This document shows, one piece after another, positions 9,494 to 18,685 of a DNA stretch of 28,280 nucleotides (positions within the stretch are counted from its first letter, which is position 1; the number at the start of each line of letters is the position of its first letter). The stretch is taken from positions 100,390-128,669 of the forward strand of contig QKYT01000053.1 in NCBI GenBank assembly GCA_003550305.1, written 5' to 3'. Below the pieces are notes generated by a model. It made no database searches. It saw only the letters and a program-made list of their open reading frames with translations, and was not told the origin of the DNA. Made by a program: the position numbers and the translations under genes. This stretch comes from Glomus cerebriforme. Taxonomy: Eukaryota; Glomeromycota; Glomeromycetes; Glomerales; Glomeraceae.

Positions 9494-9740
9494 TTAAGGG
9501 ACGGAAAAAAAAATAAAAATCACGAGGTGAAAAATTATGGGGATATTTTGGGTACTATATACAAGATGATTACAGGAATAATATGTTCCTAGCTTTAAGA
9601 CATATACAATTGGAACATCCGGTATAATCTCATCTTCTTGGAATCCTCCAAACCGAACCTATAAAAAAATTCATTAAAAATCTAAGTCCCTCCCTTCACA
9701 TTACCTCCAAGAACCGTAGGCGTAGGAGAAGCCAAGTAGC
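9494..9740 (-). pseudogene. Spliced-looking minus-strand coding relic
   Basis: On the minus strand, an acceptor-like CTAG precedes a 36-nt exon-like piece (9740-9705, translating ATWLLLRLRFLE). A 46-nt intron follows with GTAATG donor and TATAG acceptor (9704-9659). A second open piece then starts VRFGGFQEDEIIPDVPIVYV and stays open to a stop at 9494-9496. The base composition of 9600-9740 is richer in GC than the surroundings. The last part overlaps the duplicated 3.2-5.5 kb segment, so only the first ~20 residues after the intron are likely genuine coding sequence. No start codon is evident. Protein identity is unknown. Confidence 0.4.
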
Positions 9741-10131
9741 CTAGAAGAAAAAGAAAAAAATTTGAATAAATTTAAATAGAAAAAAGAAAAAATCAACTTA
9801 GAACGGATCATCTGTATAGGGTTTATGCGTGAAACAGTAATATTCGTAATATTTCAAATATTTTGTATAACTTGTACAATGCGTAAAATAGAAATTATGA
9901 CTCAACACGTATATAATCGTTTTTAAATTTGACTCATTTGTATACATAAATTCGGTTATGAGTCATTAACCAGAATAAAATATATAAATACTGGACTTTT
10001 TTCTTTAAAAAAAGAATAGAGATTCTACCATTAAATCCGGATACCTCAAACAAAGGGTTCACTTAAGAACGATTTTGTTAAAATATTTTCTTGGTGTCCG
10101 AGTTTATGTTAGGAGGACCTATCTATTTTTT
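9741..10131. other. Spacer with a cluster of three TGA(C/G)TCA sites
   Basis: No gene is seen. Three copies of the Gcn4/AP-1-type consensus lie within 68 bp: TGACTCA at 9898-9904 and 9930-9936, TGAGTCA at 9959-9965. The rest is AT-rich. Confidence 0.5.
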
Positions 10132-10248
10132 TTATTTCCCAGCCGTGATTATATCAAAGAACTTGGAATATACTTTAATCATGCAAGAATGATCGGGTTC
10201 TTCGTCTTCAATATGCCACTTTAACAGCTCAATAATGGATATTGGATA
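10132..10248 (-). pseudogene. Short minus-strand coding relic
   Basis: A minus-strand open frame bounded by stops at 10249-10251 and 10132-10134 encodes about 38 residues including 'IELLKWHIEDEEPDHSCM' and 'IKVYSKFFDIITAGK'. The amino-acid mix is protein-like rather than the Asn/Lys/Ile/Phe monotony of spacer frames here. It has no start codon of its own before the conserved-looking part and no flanking exon was found. It is probably a gene fragment; the family is unknown. Confidence 0.35.
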
Positions 10249-10289
10249 TTACTATATAATAAGGTAATTAATTTATTAATTACGGTATA

Positions 10290-10625
10290 AATACTGGTCC
10301 ATGTAGCATACTGATATGATTAGTGAAACGATCGATAACCTGTGAGTTGAAGTGACGAGTGCGGGACTGCTTCTTCAGGGCGGGGAACCTTGTGACTTAT
10401 TTTCAAATGTTTAATGCCTCAACCATGTGTTGTATGGTAAAACCCCACAATAATTTTTACAAGTCAGTCGTGAGGACTACTAACTCCGGAGGAGGGGTTA
10501 GTTATGTAACTTCCTTTACGATACAAAGGTTTAAATCGGTCAATAGTATTTACTAATTATTGGTTGTATGTTATCGGACTGGTATCAGTGCTTTATATTC
10601 TTTTGGAATATACTGATCGTTTTCT
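10290..10625. repeat. GC-richer dispersed-repeat candidate with a stable hairpin
   Basis: The composition shifts abruptly to near-balanced DNA. The segment includes an 8-bp-stem hairpin with 6-nt loop at 10480-10501 (CTAACTCC paired to GGGGTTAG, one G-T) and a 65-codon open frame (10359-10556) that lacks an ATG. I have an impression of having seen this block repeatedly in Rhizophagus sequence, which I cannot verify here. A SINE-like or other non-autonomous repeat, or a structured RNA, are the main options; a true protein is less likely. Confidence 0.45.
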
Positions 10626-10710
10626 AGCAAAACCATTGAGCTTTATACTCATAGATTATTGCTATTCTATTTTTTAATTTAGGTATCTACGGTGAACAGG
10701 AATTTACCAT

Positions 10711-10872
10711 ATGTCAAAAAGGCTCCAATTCGTGGGTTATTTGGAGGATAAGTTTGAGGAATTAGAATTAAAATTAGGAAATCTAACTGATTTAAAATCA
10801 TTTTTTGACAGAACAACTAAAATAAAGCAAGATATTTACTTTAAATTTTATTTTATCTACAAATTATTTTAA
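10711..10872 (+). CDS. Small open frame, 53 codons, possible coding relic
   Basis: The ATG at 10711 opens a frame translating to MSKRLQFVGYLEDKFEELEL and ending at a TAA at about 10870-10872. The middle is Leu/Glu/Lys-rich with heptad-like spacing, so a short coiled coil is possible. It is preceded by an acceptor-like 'tttaatttag' at about 10673-10682. No domain is recognised and no neighbouring exon is convincing. It could be the last exon of a lost gene or chance. Confidence 0.25.
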   Translation: MSKRLQFVGYLEDKFEELELKLGNLTDLKSFFDRTTKIKQDIYFKFYFIYKLF

Positions 10873-10907
10873 AGAAAATGTTACTATTATTTACATTTGT
10901 AAAGCAC

Positions 10908-10985
10908 AAGATTCAGATTCCGACTAGGATTCGAATACTATGATCTACAGCTACTCAGCCTACTCTACGATAAATTATAATAAAT
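10908..10985 (-). other. tRNA-like pol III box arrangement, degenerate
   Basis: Read on the minus strand, 'taggctgagtagc' resembles an A box and 'tattcgaatcc' resembles a B box (GGTTCGANNCC with the two leading G changed). The spacing is shorter than in a tRNA and the T-stem does not pair, so this is not a functional tRNA. A tRNA-derived SINE fossil is possible. Confidence 0.25.
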
Positions 10986-11009
10986 TTCTACGCTGCAGTT
11001 AAGAGTTAG

Positions 11010-11360
11010 ATTATCTTGTGACATTGCGATTTCCTTCTTTTTTGGTCAGAATGGCAGAGTTTTGTCTCAGTAATTTTTACGAGCTCAGCCAATACGTAAT
11101 CAAAATCATCGCAACTTAATTTTGAAAAAAACATAGATCTTCCGAGTTCACCGACTCACCGTCAATGGCGATCATAATGCTGATTCTTAACTGAAACCCG
11201 TACGTTCTTTATTTCAAAGTATAATAATAATAATGAAAGAATTTTTCTTTTTCTTTTTTTTTCAAAAAAAAAAAAAAAAAAGAGATTCCTCGGATAGTGA
11301 TAATCTTATAAAACAAAAGGACAATTCAATCGTAAAACATTTCCTAATAGAGATGATTTC
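11010..11360 (-). pseudogene. Second decayed fragment of the membrane-protein family
   Basis: Plus-strand words 'gcgatttcct', 'agagttttg', 'tctcagtaatttttacgagc', 'tcagccaatacgtaatca' and 'acttaattttgaaa', then 'atagatctt..gagtt' and 'gtacgttctttatt', follow the order of 6845-7140 of the minus-strand gene. After a poly-A tract, 'gtaaaacatttcctaat' near 11334 matches the gene's upstream region at about 8164. So 3' coding sequence and 5' flank are present while the middle, including all membrane segments, is gone. Multiple indels make it non-coding. Confidence 0.65.
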
Positions 11361-11849
11361 AGAGTTTCTTTATTCGTTTTTTCTCTAATAAGAGAGTGAC
11401 TGCATATCCACGGAATTCATTGGTCCATTTTTTATAAAAAAAAATATGAGGATGGACATTTAATAACGAAATTTTATATATCACAATTTTAATTTTCTTT
11501 CAGAATCATGTTCTTATAACAAATAATAGTATGAGTAGAATAGAAGTCAAAGTATACTTTGATTTAACAATTCTATTTATACTGCCAGAATATATATACG
11601 AGGTAGGTTTATTAACTCGTCGCCGTCATAGTAGAATCATGGGACTATGGGGAATAAGATTTGGATTTGCATATTATTTGAACATTTTTTGGAATAGAAA
11701 GCTCTTTTAATTTTTTTGATAACCACGGAGGTCGGGATTAATTTGGTTGTTTTTTTCACATTTGCGTGTAATCAAATCTGCATTTAGTGTAACCTAATTT
11801 TTTTTTATTAACCTTTTTGAAAATTTTTTTTTCTTTATTCCTAAAAATA
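11361..11849. other. Upstream region of sideroflexin gene
   Basis: AT-rich, with no gene. A run of T and a 'ttctttattcctaaaaata' context sits immediately before the ATG. A 95-residue minus-strand open frame at 11756-12043 overlaps exons 1-2 of sideroflexin and is a shadow. Confidence 0.5.
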
Positions 11850-13337
11850 ATGTCAAATGTTACCGAAACCACCTCTTCATCAAAAATCGATTTATGTAAG
11901 CTTAAATTATTATTATTATTATTATTTATTATTTTATAATTAAAAAAATATCTACATCTTTTGTAGCAAAACCACGATATGATCAGTCTACGTATTGGGG
12001 CCGTGTAAAACATTTTGTTAATATTACTGATCCAAGGTAACAAAAATTAAATTATCAAAAATTATATTTTTATTTGAATTTTTATTTTTTTTATTCATTC
12101 TTTATTTTTTTTAAGGACATTGTTTGTACCAAGAAACGGTCTTGAAGAAGCAAAAGCATTAATTAATGATTATAATTCTGGTAAAATTCGAGATGTGAAT
12201 CCAGAAAAATTATGGAACGCAAAGAAAAGTGAGTTCTTTTTTTGAAAAAGAATTTTTTAGCAAGAAATATATATATATATTAAACCATTAAAAATTATTT
12301 TTTTGTCGATTAAGTTGTCGATTCAACAGTTCATCCGGATACGGGAGAACCCATATTTCTTCCATTTAGAATGTCATCATTTGTACCAACAAATCTTATC
12401 GTTGTAGCTGGTATGCTAACGCCTAATCCAAGTGTAAGATAATTTTTTATTTTTCTAAATAAGATGAATTTTTTTTTTTATTGAAAAAAAAGAATTCTAA
12501 AGAAAACTGACATTTTTAGAATTTTAGATAGGTAGTATTATATTTTGGCAATGGACAAATCAAAGTATCAATGTAGCTATAAATTATTCAAATGCTAACA
12601 AGACAACTGAAATGAGTTTAAAGGAGACTGCAAGTAAGTGATATGTATTCTTTTTTTTACAAAAAAATCACAACTTTTAATTAAATATTAATTTTTAAAA
12701 AATATTCAGTCGCGTATATTTCAGCCGTAACAACTTCATGTGGATTAGCAGTTGGGCTTACACAGGCTGTACCACGACTTACATTCTTAAAATCATCTGT
12801 ACGTGGTATATTAGCGAGATTAGTTCCTTTTATAGCTGTTGCCAGTGCTGGTACTGTTAATGTATATTTGATGAGAATGAAAGAACTTAGAGATGGAATT
12901 GATATTTATGATGAAGAAGGAAATAATTTGGGTAAATCAAAGAAAGCTGGTGCATCGGCTGTTGGTCAAGTTGCCATTTCACGTGTTTTAACAACTACTC
13001 CTGTATTAACGGTTCCACCACTTGTACTTTCTCAACTTGAAAAAACTAATTTACTAAAAAAGAATCCAAGACTTTCAATGCCATTTAATTTTGGTAAAAA
13101 AAAAAATTTTTTTTTTGCATTTTATTTTTTTTTTTCTTACTTATATTAACAAAAATATATACATATATTATTTTAGGAATTATAACAATAACATTGATGA
13201 CTGCTTTACCATTGGCTATTGCCGCTTTTCCACAAAAAGCTGTGGTAGATCCAATGAAATTAGAACAACAATTTTGGAATTTAAAAAATAAAAATGGTGA
13301 ACCTATTAAACGAGTATATTATAATAAAGGATTATAA
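11850..13337 (+). CDS. FSF1: Sideroflexin (mitochondrial inner-membrane amino-acid carrier), seven exons
   Basis: Exons 11850-11895, 11967-12036, 12116-12228, 12315-12433, 12528-12633, 12710-13093 and 13177-13337 join in phase to 332 residues, the normal family length. Hallmarks: N-terminal 'RYDQSTYWGRVKHF' and 'TDPRTLFVP'; the signature HPDTGE at residues 83-88 followed by 'FRMSSFVPTN'; 'FWQWTNQSINVAINYSNAN'; then hydrophobic helices 'AYISAVTTSCGLAVGL' and 'LVPFIAVASAGTVNVYLMR'; and a C-terminal hydrophobic segment 'ALPLAIAAFPQ'. Human SFXN1 imports serine into mitochondria for one-carbon metabolism; yeast Fsf1 is the homologue. Donors are GTAAGC, GTAACA, GTGAGT, GTAAGA, GTAAGT and GTAAAA. 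A CACGTG lies just after the stop (13345-13350). Substrate in this fungus is inferred from the family only. Confidence 0.97.
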
Positions 13338-14307
13338 ATTAAATCACGTGAAACAACATAATACTGTAAACTGAAGTTAATTCTGGCTTGGATTATAAAA
13401 TTTCGGCCCGTATTAACTTTAATAATAATCTCCAATAGAAATTAAAATTAATAAATTACATGTTTCATTTATGATTAAACTTTAACAATACATACCTTCT
13501 TAATATTGTATGCTATGAAAAAAAAAATTCTTTTATCGCGGTCAAATTATAATATTACATAATTTTTTTTAAATCACATGATAAAAGTTGTTACAAGTTT
13601 AGAATGCAATTCTATGACATAATCATTGTGTGATCTTGACATGCATACTCGAAAAAAAAAACTTGACGCCTCATTTATGCAATGAAAGCGCATATAGTTT
13701 TAGGAACAGCAAAGCAAAAATGGATTGAAATATTGCTATGCCTTCTCATAAGATGAAGAAATTATTTCATCTTTTAATTTTTTTTTTAAAGTTTGATTTC
13801 AACATGGTATATAGCAAATTAAATAAATGATTTAATAAATAGTGAGTTTTTGATAACTCTAATTAATTATGTATGAATTAGCAATTACAAATCAAATGCT
13901 AAATTTTTGTTTGTGGTACTTTTATGTAAGATCGTGATGTTATCTTGCGTAAATTTTTGACGATAAGTAGAATCTCATATCTAATTAGTTTTATGCATTT
14001 CGTGCATAATTGTATGTATCTAAAAAATAAATATTGTACATGTAAAAGATGGCATCTTACGTGACCTGGATTCTTTTGCTTACGAAATAAATATCAAAAG
14101 CCAAGTTAGAATTTTAGAATTTTTGTTTTTTACCAATCAATTCTGCAAGAGATATAAAGATATGATAGAAATTGAAAAATATTAATATATATCATATCAT
14201 ATATTGTATAAGCGGTTATTTTAAACGATATTCTTTTGCAACATTAAATAGTCAAAGATTGATCTTGAATATATTAATACAGTATATTGTTAGTAAAAAT
14301 GGTTGTT

Positions 14308-14410
14308 AAACGAATATATTATACTTATAAATGCAATGATACGAATATATTATACATTTATACTTAGATACGAATATGTTATACTTAAAGATGCTATACG
14401 AATATATAAC
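14308..14410. repeat. Degenerate tandem repeat, ATACGAATATATTATAC unit
   Basis: Four imperfect units built around (A/T)ACGAATAT(A/G)TTATAC followed by a variable AT-rich linker with 'aatgc' or 'gatgc'. Unit length varies from about 25 to 35 bp. It has no coding potential. Confidence 0.7.
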
Positions 14411-15097
14411 AGAATTATAGTTGTCGCTTTTTAAAATGTTTTTAATCATATTATAATTATCTTGAATATTAAATGTTATCTAAAAGTATTTATTTTATTC
14501 ACTTCATTGAGGTGATAAATAAAACTTGACTTACAAATTGTACTGAAATAATCTTTCATATATTTTAAAGCTTGAATAATGAGGCGATCAGAATTTTTGC
14601 CCTTTAACTACAAGAAATAATACTTTTTCAATTAACAGTTAATTGCACGAGTTCATTAGTTCATTGCATAAAATAACATAAAATAACTGATAGGATAATG
14701 ATTTTAAAGACTTGCAATAACAGATAATAATAATATTAGAGGTTCGCTATATCCTATATAGGATATTCCGAAGTCGGATTTCTTCAAAAAAAAAAAAAAA
14801 ACATTCATTAATAACGTCCATCAAACCAATGTGTTTTAAAATTGCATAGAATGGACAGCTCTGATATATTCGGTATATTGAACTTTTATGGGCTTATCGC
14901 GTCCTACTCAAAAGATGAAATAAACGAGACTTACCGATTAAAATATAAATAAGAAAAAAGAATTATCCGAATAAAATATTATAATTCCAGCCAAATTTTC
15001 GGAAGATTATACGTAGAATCAGTAATTTCATTATGAAATCATTTGATAATGCTTACAAATAAATGGTGTAATAGGGTACTAGGGGTACTATTAGTCC

Positions 15098-15162
15098 ATG
15101 AACAAAATTGGGCGCGTTGTCATGTCTATACCTTAACAGTATAATAACGCGTCATTGTTCAT
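15098..15162. repeat. Imperfect inverted repeat
   Basis: Left arm 'atgaacaaaattgggcgcg' and right arm ending 'aacgcgtcattgttcat' pair with a gap: ATGAACAA and CGCGTT are common to both. Internal 'acagtata' lies near the centre. It could be a decayed small element or a transcription hairpin; no target duplication is visible. Confidence 0.4.
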
Positions 15163-15478
15163 ATCTTGCTACACACAATTATTGTAAGGATAAACAAACA
15201 ACTTTATTTTCATTTTTAGATGTAGATTAAACAGGTAATAAATTTATTTAAAAATATCATGATAAAATTTTGTCAACACACATTTTCTTGGCATATAATA
15301 ATTTTTTTTTTTCTCGGCATAATAAATTTATTTACTTTGATAATAATTGATATACAATATCTTACAAAATAATAATAAAATAAATAGAAAGAAAAATACA
15401 ATACATGTAATATATATGTATATATATATACTAAATTTATTTTTTATTTATTCTTAAATAAATATATATACAGTATAT

Positions 15479-16765
15479 TTATATTACTTTAAAAATATTT
15501 TTAAAATGAAATTCTAATAAAGGATTCAAATTAATTTGTTTTAAATCAATATTATGATGTTGTATTAAATTAATGATTGATTGATGTATCTCATTTTCTT
15601 GAGATTTTAATTGATTAAAACTAAAAGTATTCCAATCCAATTTTAATGATTTTAATTTTGAAAAAGAAATATTTTTTAAATTTAAATTTTCGGTGATATT
15701 TTTTAAATCATTAAAAGTTAATTCCAAAGAATTACTCCATTCATCATTTAAATAATAATGATTAGACTTTTCAATATTATTATGAGATAATAAATTCAAT
15801 CTTATTATAGAATGAATATTATTTTGTAATTCGGATAGAATTAATTTAGCAAAATAAGAATTATAATTAACGTGTAAAATTTCAAGATGATGTTGAGATT
15901 TAAATAAATTAATTAAATCTAAATAATGAGAATCTTCAGAAGAATAATCATCATCTTCATTTTCATCATATAAACTTAAAGATAAATCCCTAATTTGATT
16001 ATTAGGTAAATTTAAGAAATGAAATAATATATTAACATCTTTTGTTAATAATTTAAAATGAATCGTTCTTAAAAAGAAACCAGAAAATCCATTTTCTTCA
16101 GGAATTTTTGAAAGAAAATTAAAATTATCTTTAAAATCTTTTGAAAACCAATAAAAAATGTCCAAATTTAATGATTCAACCCTTGAATTATTTATAATAA
16201 TTTTATAAATTGATTCCACAAATTTATTAGAATCTTCTTGGTTTAATATACTTTTTATATTTAAAATACTTTCAATCTCATGTTTTATATCATTATAATT
16301 AAAATTCTTTTCGGATTTTTGAATCATTTCATAATATAAATTATTATTATTATTATTATTATTATTCATCGAAATTAATGATGATGGACATTCTTGAATT
16401 TGTCGTAATTTTTTTAAACATGTTATTGATTGATGATACATATTAATACAATCCATTTCTTTAATGAATGATGCGTAATTAAATGTTGATTTTTTTGGAA
16501 TATAATATGTCGTCATCGTTTCATCGATTTTTAATGATATTTTGGTTTCTTTATCAAGATAGGATATTAATGGTAATATCATTTTAAATGGTTCGAAATT
16601 TGTTGAATTGGTGATTTGATATTCTTTAAATGGGTTTCTCCATAATATTGGTACGCTTATTCGACACCACGTTCTGTTAACCAATAATACGGAATATAAT
16701 GATTTTCTATCGAGATATTTGAATATTTCTAAGAGGCATTCATTTGGTAAATTTGTTTCCATCAT
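15479..16765 (-). CDS. F-box protein with LRR-like C-terminal region, single exon
   Basis: The ATG at 16765 (MMETNLPNECLLEIFKYLD) begins a 428-residue frame. The F-box occupies roughly residues 4-45: LPNECLLEIFKYLDRKSLYS, VLLVNRTWCRISVPILWRNP, with the canonical Leu-Pro start and W.....P end. The remainder is rich in Leu, Asn and Ser, with spaced 'L.SL.LD...F' and 'IRDLSLSLYDENE'-type segments that resemble irregular leucine-rich repeats, plus a nine-Asn run. F-box proteins recruit substrates to SCF ubiquitin ligases through Skp1; the C-terminal part would bind the substrate. Upstream in-frame sequence is poly-Lys/Asn/Phe from homopolymers and was excluded. Glomeromycete fungi carry very many F-box genes (family knowledge). 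The substrate is unknown. Confidence 0.87.
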   Translation of the reverse strand: MMETNLPNECLLEIFKYLDRKSLYSVLLVNRTWCRISVPILWRNPFKEYQITNSTNFEPFKMILPLISYLDKETKISLKIDETMTTYYIPKKSTFNYASFIKEMDCINMYHQSITCLKKLRQIQECPSSLISMNNNNNNNNNLYYEMIQKSEKNFNYNDIKHEIESILNIKSILNQEDSNKFVESIYKIIINNSRVESLNLDIFYWFSKDFKDNFNFLSKIPEENGFSGFFLRTIHFKLLTKDVNILFHFLNLPNNQIRDLSLSLYDENEDDDYSSEDSHYLDLINLFKSQHHLEILHVNYNSYFAKLILSELQNNIHSIIRLNLLSHNNIEKSNHYYLNDEWSNSLELTFNDLKNITENLNLKNISFSKLKSLKLDWNTFSFNQLKSQENEIHQSIINLIQHHNIDLKQINLNPLLEFHFKNIFKVI

Positions 16766-17248
16766 TTGAAGAAGAAAAAAAGGAAAGGAAAAGGATTTGA
16801 AATTATTATTATTATTATTATTATTATTGTTTTTTTTTAAAAAAACGCAAAAAAAAATTTTTTTTTGATTTTTTTTTTTTTTTTTTTTTTTAACTTGGAA
16901 TAAAAAATTTAAGTCGTTTTTATATAAGTTTTTTTTTTTTTTAAAAAAAAAAAAAATTATTTTGCTCGTTATATCATTTGTCATTCATATCATGCGGTGA
17001 TTATTTAAAAAATTTTAGGAATTCATTCAACCAATGTCTATCGTTTCGGAATAATAACGTTATAGTTATGATTTTCTTTTGTTGTTTATTTGATAATGTC
17101 TTACGTAATCGGAAAATTAATTTTGAAGTTTTTTCACACGCGATAATATATTTTTTTTTGGATGGTTTAAAAAAAAAAAAAAAAACTTCAAATAATGAAA
17201 ATTATAATAATAATTAGATAAAGTTCATAAACAATTATAAATTAAGTA

Positions 17249-17314
17249 ATAATTGAGTGGGAAATTCATAATGATTAGGCAATAATTGAGTGGAAGATCG
17301 TAATAATTAGACGG
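17249..17314. repeat. 33-bp tandem duplication
   Basis: Two adjacent 33-bp units begin AATAATTGAGTGG (17249 and 17282) and diverge in their second halves while keeping the pattern 'aaattcataatgattagg' against 'agatcgtaataattagac'. Confidence 0.7.
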
Positions 17315-17925
17315 GGGTAAACGGAAAATTTGTAATTAATGGTTTAATATTAGCCGGGGGTTTAATAGATAGGCGGAAGTTTGTGTACATACGCAGCTAT
17401 TGATATTGCTATTGATATTGGAAAGAACAATCAAAAAAATTTTAAAGTAGCCAACTATTACGCCGTACGATAACGCCAATCTGATCGGTTCCTTGCGATT
17501 GGATTTCTTTTTCCTTATCTCTGGCTTTTTTTTTTGAGTGGTATTTAAAAAAATTTTTGACATAATTATTTATCAAAATATTTGTTAGTTTATGTAATAT
17601 ATTATGTGATTATAATACATACAGATATACAGTATATTGTACCCTTTATATTATATATATATTATTTAATAAATACATTCTTTTCTTTTTAAAAAAAAAA
17701 AAAAAATACGGAACGCGAACAATTACTTTTTCTTTGGAATTCTTTTCCATAATTATCCATGATTGACTTCCTTTAATACGTAATTAATGGAATAAATTCC
17801 ATCGCTTCTGGAATAATTTTATGTAAACATCTATGTAAACCTACATATTAAGTATTAGATACATCTTACATAATATGTTTATTATTATGTTTATAAGCCG
17901 ATCAAATGTTGGTTTTACGATAACT

Positions 17926-17931
17926 CACGTG
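17926..17931. promoter_or_regulatory. CACGTG site upstream of TIM22
   Basis: This is a palindromic E-box/CDE-type hexamer in the sequence CTCACGTGTAG, 137 bp before the TIM22 start. In fungi CACGTG is bound by bHLH factors such as Cbf1. That it works here is inference only. Confidence 0.35.
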
Positions 17932-18067
17932 TAGGGTGCAGTGTATATTAACGTCACACAATCGTCGATAAATAGGATCTCAAATTTTTTTTTTTTTTTT
18001 TTGAAAAAAAAAAAAATTTTTTTCTTTCTTTTCTTTATTAATTTCAACGAATTATTAATAAATAATA

Positions 18068-18685
18068 ATGGCTATACTTCCTAAGAATGATCAAGATGCT
18101 ATGAAATATATGCAAATGGTACAGGAATCATGTTTATTAAAAATTGGTTTTAGTGGTGCAGGAGGTAATATAAAAAAAAAAGAAGCTATATACCTATATA
18201 TTATTTATTTATCTTCCGATCCTATCTTTAAATATTTTTTATTGGATATATCAAATAGGATTTGTATTAGGAGGAGTATTTGGAATGTTTATGTCATCAT
18301 TTGAGATGGCATCAGTAGATCCAGCAATTTATGAACAACCAATGAAACAGCAATTAAAAGCAACAGCAAAAGATATGGCACAACGTTCTTTTTCTTTAGC
18401 AAAAAATTTTGCTGTAGTAGGCGCAATATTTTCTGGTACTGAATGTGTTATCGAAACAGTAAGTAAATTTCTTATCAATTATTATTTATATGTATATTTT
18501 TATTTATTTATTTTTATATTATATTATAGTATCGAGCAAAAAATGATATATATAATGGAACAGCATCTGGTTGTATAACTGGAGCTGTATTAGCAGCCAG
18601 ATCTGGTCCACAGGCCGCTTTAATTGGATGTGCCGGATTTGCAGCTTTTTCAACGGCTATTGAATATTATATGAGAAGTCAATGA
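18068..18685 (+). CDS. TIM22: TIM22, channel subunit of the inner-membrane carrier translocase, three exons
   Basis: Exons 18068-18164, 18259-18458 and 18530-18685 join in phase (donors GTAATA, GTAAGT) to 150 residues. The protein belongs to the Tim17/Tim22/Tim23 family and its pattern follows Tim22 closely: '[20 protein letters not shown]' at the first membrane segment; '[10 protein letters not shown]'; '[20 protein letters not shown]' then '[20 protein letters not shown]'; and '[20 protein letters not shown]' followed by '[17 protein letters not shown]'. Glycine-rich membrane segments are typical. Cys22 and the Cys in 'GTECVIE' sit where the family's disulphide cysteines occur. Tim22 inserts multi-spanning carriers into the mitochondrial inner membrane. 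The start ATG follows directly after a poly-A/T tract and no upstream in-frame ATG fits. Confidence 0.96.

Larger units (their letters stand above)
8410..9600. repeat. Degenerate second copy of the RhoGEF 3' end and downstream flank
   Basis: This interval is collinear with about 3230-5530 but shorter: homopolymers are trimmed and the GCGTA-rich insert is missing. Landmarks in order are the exon-5 relic, 'ttctcgaaaa', 'ttgcat', 'atagcttaa', 'ctactttttaaa', 'aaaaaggtggttct', 'tttttgagtcg', 'tttgctgcaaat', 'aaatcac.aggtg', 'aaaaatta.gg.gata' and 'atatacaag.tgatta'. A second inverted-repeat element sits inside it at about 8820-8970. It is best explained as an old segmental duplication. Confidence 0.7.
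13338..15478. other. Gene-poor spacer between sideroflexin and F-box genes
   Basis: No credible gene is seen on either strand. It contains a CACGTG at 13345, a small tandem array around 14308-14410, an 18-bp palindrome (atatcctatataggatat, about 14748-14765), an imperfect inverted repeat at 15098-15162 and TATA-rich DNA at the F-box 3' end. The two genes converge here, so both 3' UTRs lie in it. Confidence 0.6.
16766..18067. other. Divergent spacer between F-box and TIM22 genes
   Basis: It begins with A/T homopolymers and a TTA microsatellite (16800-16960) that form the F-box 5' flank. A 33-bp unit starting AATAATTGAGTGG is duplicated at 17249-17314. A CACGTG lies at 17926-17931, 137 bp before the TIM22 ATG, and a poly-T/poly-A tract precedes that ATG. 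Open frames at 16978-17217 and 17336-17563 look like chance. Confidence 0.55.

Noticed and set aside
10359..10556. 65-codon open frame in the GC-richer block
   Set aside because: It starts at GTG and sits in a probable repeat with strong secondary structure; a eukaryotic gene without ATG is not supported.
10908..10985. Intact tRNA gene on the minus strand
   Set aside because: The acceptor and T stems do not pair and box spacing is too short; kept only as a possible fossil.
16766..16984. N-terminal extension of the F-box protein (73 more residues)
   Set aside because: The extension is poly-Lys, poly-Phe and poly-Asn from homopolymers; the MMETNLP start fits an F-box N-terminus.
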